From assembly GCA_964485235.1 (NCBI GenBank), contig CAZAIO010000033.1:1-22745 (forward strand): 22,745 nucleotides of DNA, read 5' to 3'. Shown piece by piece: positions 20,657 to 22,745 of the stretch; positions within the stretch are counted from its first letter, which is position 1, and the number at the start of each line of letters is the position of its first letter. A model generated the notes under the pieces. That model was given only the letters and a program-made list of their open reading frames with translations. It was not told the DNA's origin and ran no database searches. A program made the position numbers and the translations under genes. The DNA is from CAZAIO01 sp964485235 (GTDB lineage Bacteria; Chloroflexota; Dehalococcoidia; GIF9; UBA5629).

Positions 20657-21367
20657 ATGGAAACCTTCAATAGCAGGATACAATCAATTGCGGAATCTCA
20701 TTATATGGACTATGTCGGGTTTGCCGACCTGCGTACATATGAGCAGGAACTGGTTGATTCCGGAGGTATTATTGTAAAAGGCTATCCGAGCGGGATCAGC
20801 CTGGGACTCGTTCTCCCCGATGCGATAGTGGACTATTTGCCTGCAAGGGAGGATAACAATATTGCCTGCGAATACAGGGTACACGGCTATGATGTGTTTA
20901 ATACCCGTTTAAATATTGTAGCATCGGTCATATCGTCATATTTAAACCGGCAGGGATACCGGACTTTGCCCATAGCGGCTGCAGACAGGACCGACCGGGA
21001 GAATGCGATACCAACCGTATCACATAAGACGATTGCTCATATTGCCGGACTGGGATGGATCGGGAAGAACTGCCTCCTGGTAACTCCCGAACACGGCCCG
21101 CGAATCCGGTTGATATCGATATTGACCGAGGCTCCTCTTGACACGGTCAACAATCCTCTGGAACAACGGTGCAATGACTGCAATAAATGCATGACGATTT
21201 GCCCCGTGAATGCAATAAAGGGAAGGAATTTTAAATTGGGCGAGTCGCGGGAATACAGGCTTGATGTGAAAAAATGCGATGACTATTTTAAAAGCATGGC
21301 AGAGACGCAGGAGTATGCCATATGCGGTCTTTGTTTATATGTGTGCCCGCACGGAAAAACAAAATGA
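20657..21367 (+). CDS. QueG-like 2x[4Fe-4S] protein, short form
   Basis: A 236-residue protein related to the catalytic part of epoxyqueuosine reductase (QueG) and, more distantly, to reductive dehalogenases. The diagnostic stretch IAHIAGLGWIGKNCLLVTPEHGP (127-148) is followed by a ferredoxin module, RCNDCNKCMTICPVNAI (Cys172/175/178/182) and a second set Cys207, Cys223, Cys226, Cys230 before PHGK. QueG is about 350-380 residues with C-terminal HEAT-like repeats, which are absent here, so epoxyqueuosine reduction is doubtful. Cobalamin binding is likely by homology but not shown. No Tat signal is present, which argues against a respiratory RdhA. ATG 20657 has GGGAGG 8 bp upstream; TTG 20651 would be too close to it. 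Confidence 0.85.
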   Translation: METFNSRIQSIAESHYMDYVGFADLRTYEQELVDSGGIIVKGYPSGISLGLVLPDAIVDYLPAREDNNIACEYRVHGYDVFNTRLNIVASVISSYLNRQGYRTLPIAAADRTDRENAIPTVSHKTIAHIAGLGWIGKNCLLVTPEHGPRIRLISILTEAPLDTVNNPLEQRCNDCNKCMTICPVNAIKGRNFKLGESREYRLDVKKCDDYFKSMAETQEYAICGLCLYVCPHGKTK

Positions 21368-21385
21368 TGCCTTCTTGAGAAATTG

Positions 21386-21417
21386 TCGGGGGTCTTCCTG
21401 ATAAGGAAGACCCCCGA
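21386..21417. terminator. 14-bp stem terminator between convergent genes
   Basis: TCGGGGGTCTTCCT (21386-21399) and AGGAAGACCCCCGA (21404-21417) pair perfectly around GATA, the strongest stem in the window. It lies 18 bp after the QueG-like gene and 51 bp before the end of the convergent methyltransferase gene. No long U-run is present on either side, so it may act bidirectionally by its stability alone or protect 3' ends. Confidence 0.75.
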
Positions 21418-21468
21418 TACAATCGAGTTTGCTTCCCCGATCTATTTTCGCTGTATCAGGTAAAAAAG

Positions 21469-22227
21469 TTAAGTGTAATATTTTGAATATTTGCGGTACA
21501 TATCGATCTCCATTTGAACGGAATCCAAAAGCCCGGACTTTTCAGGATCACCGGGATATTTACTGCGGAGCGCCTGTACACGTTTTTCAAGCGGACTGTA
21601 AAATGGTTCCCACCATGCCGATTCAGGAAGCGGGAAATGCCCGATGACCTTGTATCCGCAGCTTGTAATAATGGAAAGGTTTGTATCCATATCTACCATA
21701 GCAGGATACACTCCATTAATGTATTGAAGGCATTCTGCCGGAGCATCGGGCCGCAGCCATGTGAGTTCGGATGCTGCAAGCAGCCCTTCTTTTACCAATA
21801 AGTTATTGTACATTGTTAATCCCTTACGAAAACCGGTAACGAAAAGGGAACCCTCCGCCCAGATCAAGTCGAACGAACCATCGGGCAGTCCGAGGTCTCT
21901 CATGTCCTTAAGGTAAAGGGTTATTTTATCTGCGACTCCTTTTTTTTCAGCGCGTCGTTGCAGTTCATCCAGGTATGGTTTATGGTTGTCCACAGCCAGG
22001 ACGGTTCCGTTAATATGTGTGGCCAGCTGGATGGTCTGTGCACCGTTGCCGCAACCCAGGTCCATTACTCTCAACGTGCCGTTGTTTGCTTCATCCGCGA
22101 ACTCCGGCTTTACATTAAGCAGCGTATGCAATGCCCGTATGGTTAAACGGTCGTCACCGGGATTAAGGCGAGGCAACGAGGCATCGAATATCTCGTAAAA
22201 AAACGGGGGTAGTTTGTTATCGTCCAT
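21469..22227 (-). CDS. Class I SAM-dependent methyltransferase
   Basis: The 252-residue protein has the Rossmann methyltransferase core. Motif I is VMDLGCGNGAQTIQLA (54-69), the acidic residue ending strand 2 is Asp80 (VLAVDNHKPYL), and the motif II/III region reads LPDGSFDLIWAEGSLFVTGF (114-133), followed by NNLLVKEGLLAASELTWLRP. The N-terminal YEIFDASLPRLNPGDDRLTIRAL and the C-terminal PLPESAWWEPFYSPLEKRV occur in a recognisable but uncharacterised group of methyltransferases in anaerobes. The substrate is unknown; a small molecule in the cytoplasm is most likely. ATG 22227 has AAGGAG 9 bp upstream. A long dyad lies 32-61 bp before the start. Confidence 0.9.
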   Translation of the reverse strand: MDDNKLPPFFYEIFDASLPRLNPGDDRLTIRALHTLLNVKPEFADEANNGTLRVMDLGCGNGAQTIQLATHINGTVLAVDNHKPYLDELQRRAEKKGVADKITLYLKDMRDLGLPDGSFDLIWAEGSLFVTGFRKGLTMYNNLLVKEGLLAASELTWLRPDAPAECLQYINGVYPAMVDMDTNLSIITSCGYKVIGHFPLPESAWWEPFYSPLEKRVQALRSKYPGDPEKSGLLDSVQMEIDMYRKYSKYYT

Positions 22228-22258
22228 TGTTCTGTACTCCTTGATTTAACAATATTTA

Positions 22259-22288
22259 TACATGAAGTAGACAAATTTACATCATGTA
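22259..22288. promoter_or_regulatory. 30-bp imperfect dyad upstream of the methyltransferase gene
   Basis: TACATGAAGTA (22259-22269) and TACATCATGTA (22278-22288) are inverted copies matching at 10 of 11 positions around an 8-bp spacer. They stand 32-61 bp upstream of the minus-strand start codon, where a promoter is expected, although no good -35/-10 pair is seen. It is a candidate operator for a dimeric regulator. Confidence 0.45.
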
Positions 22289-22696
22289 CGGGATTGATTC
22301 AGAAATTACGATGGAAAGCAGAAGCCAAACAACTATCACTACATATGACCTGTAAAGCCATATATGCTTCGAAATAGCTGTTTAAAACTTCTGTTACAGA
22401 ACGAGTACCATGCGAATACATTAGACAATATGGCGCGTTGTATGTCAAGCGGATGAGCAGAGTAAAATAAAGAAGCACATCCTGAAGTGCTATAATAACT
22501 GATTCAGTTTCTGATATTTATCGTTAAACTGGTAAGTATTTATTCCGCCGGAGCAAATATCTGACTCCAGTATTGAACAGCACATAATAATTTCTCCACT
22601 TCATGCAAGCGCAGCACAGGACCGATTATTTGCTCAGGTCCGTACGATAACTTTTATTGTATAGAAGTGCGGCATACCTCCAATGGTCAGGGAAAT
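22289..22696. other. Intergenic stretch without a recognised gene
   Basis: About 400 bp without a convincing reading frame on either strand. It contains a 13-bp palindrome (TTCTGT-T-ACAGAA, 22389-22401), a small AGCAC/GTGCT hairpin followed by TATAAT (22474-22496) and a GGACC/GGTCC repeat (about 22619-22641). I see no known RNA or mobile element in it. Confidence 0.5.
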
Positions 22697-22726
22697 TTGT
22701 ATGAAATATTGTTTAGGTACTATAAT
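22697..22726 (+). promoter_or_regulatory. Promoter at the right edge
   Basis: TTGTAT (22697-22702) and a perfect TATAAT (22721-22726) are 18 bp apart. Transcription would begin near 22733, only a few bases before the ATG at 22735. Confidence 0.5.
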
Positions 22727-22734
22727 ATCCAGCC

Positions 22735-22745
22735 ATGAAAGATGA
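22735..22745 (+). CDS. Possible start of a gene cut by the window edge
   Basis: Only ATG AAA GAT and two further bases are inside the window. The call depends on the promoter just upstream. There is no ribosome site, so the message would be nearly leaderless. Nothing can be said about the product. Confidence 0.3.

Noticed and set aside
20657..21367. Reductive dehalogenase catalytic subunit
   Set aside because: Too short, without a Tat signal and without an adjacent small membrane anchor gene of the RdhB kind; QueG-like is the safer call.
1..22745. tRNA, rRNA, CRISPR array, transposase or prophage
   Set aside because: I looked along both strands and found no cloverleaf, spaced identical repeats, or recombinase/phage motifs.

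Overview
The window is about 22.7 kb of densely coded, moderate-GC bacterial chromosome. I infer an anaerobic bacterium, most likely of the Chloroflexota (Dehalococcoidia-like). The grounds are the combination of RNase Y, a TIGR01906 membrane protein, FmdB-type zinc ribbons, a polymerase III alpha with an apparently complete PHP site, a fused cytochrome-b/heterodisulfide-reductase-like redox protein and a short QueG/RdhA-like Fe-S protein. This placement rests on gene content only; there is no rRNA, tRNA, CRISPR array or transposase here.

Left part (1-7335): a plus-strand run encodes a small zinc-ribbon protein, a ComF phosphoribosyltransferase, long-form hibernation factor HPF, a macrodomain deacetylase and an O6-alkylguanine methyltransferase. 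These converge on a large minus-strand dnaE. A TIGR01906 membrane protein is divergent from dnaE, and its stop codon overlaps that of an FmdB zinc-ribbon gene on the other strand.

Centre (7457-16691): everything reads on the plus strand. An MFS transporter is followed by a 407-bp gap holding a candidate structured RNA, then a housekeeping series recA, recX, rny (RNase Y), a YmdB/TIGR00282 phosphodiesterase, a PHP phosphoesterase and a zinc-finger membrane protein, nearly abutting from rny onward. It ends in a 685-residue membrane Fe-S oxidoreductase whose promoter is overlapped by a perfect dyad. The series pairs recombination (RecA with its modulator RecX) with RNA turnover (RNase Y and the phosphodiesterase that often accompanies it).

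Right part (16836-22745): this is accessory in character, with strand changes at almost every gene and larger gaps. It holds a second FmdB ribbon, an isoprenylcysteine-methyltransferase-like membrane enzyme, a flavoprotein with a four-cysteine motif, an uncharacterised cysteine-rich 209-residue protein, an ABM-type monooxygenase-like protein, a zinc-ribbon/winged-helix protein divergent from a QueG-like Fe-S protein, and a class I methyltransferase. The 600-bp gap 19138-19737 is the most unusual stretch: a long inverted repeat beside a good minus-strand promoter, a 12-bp hairpin immediately before a perfect Shine-Dalgarno sequence, a five-codon minigene and a second hairpin. No established defence, mobile or biosynthetic system is visible. 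The best leads for new biology are the candidate RNA before recA and the hairpin/minigene region at 19300-19500.
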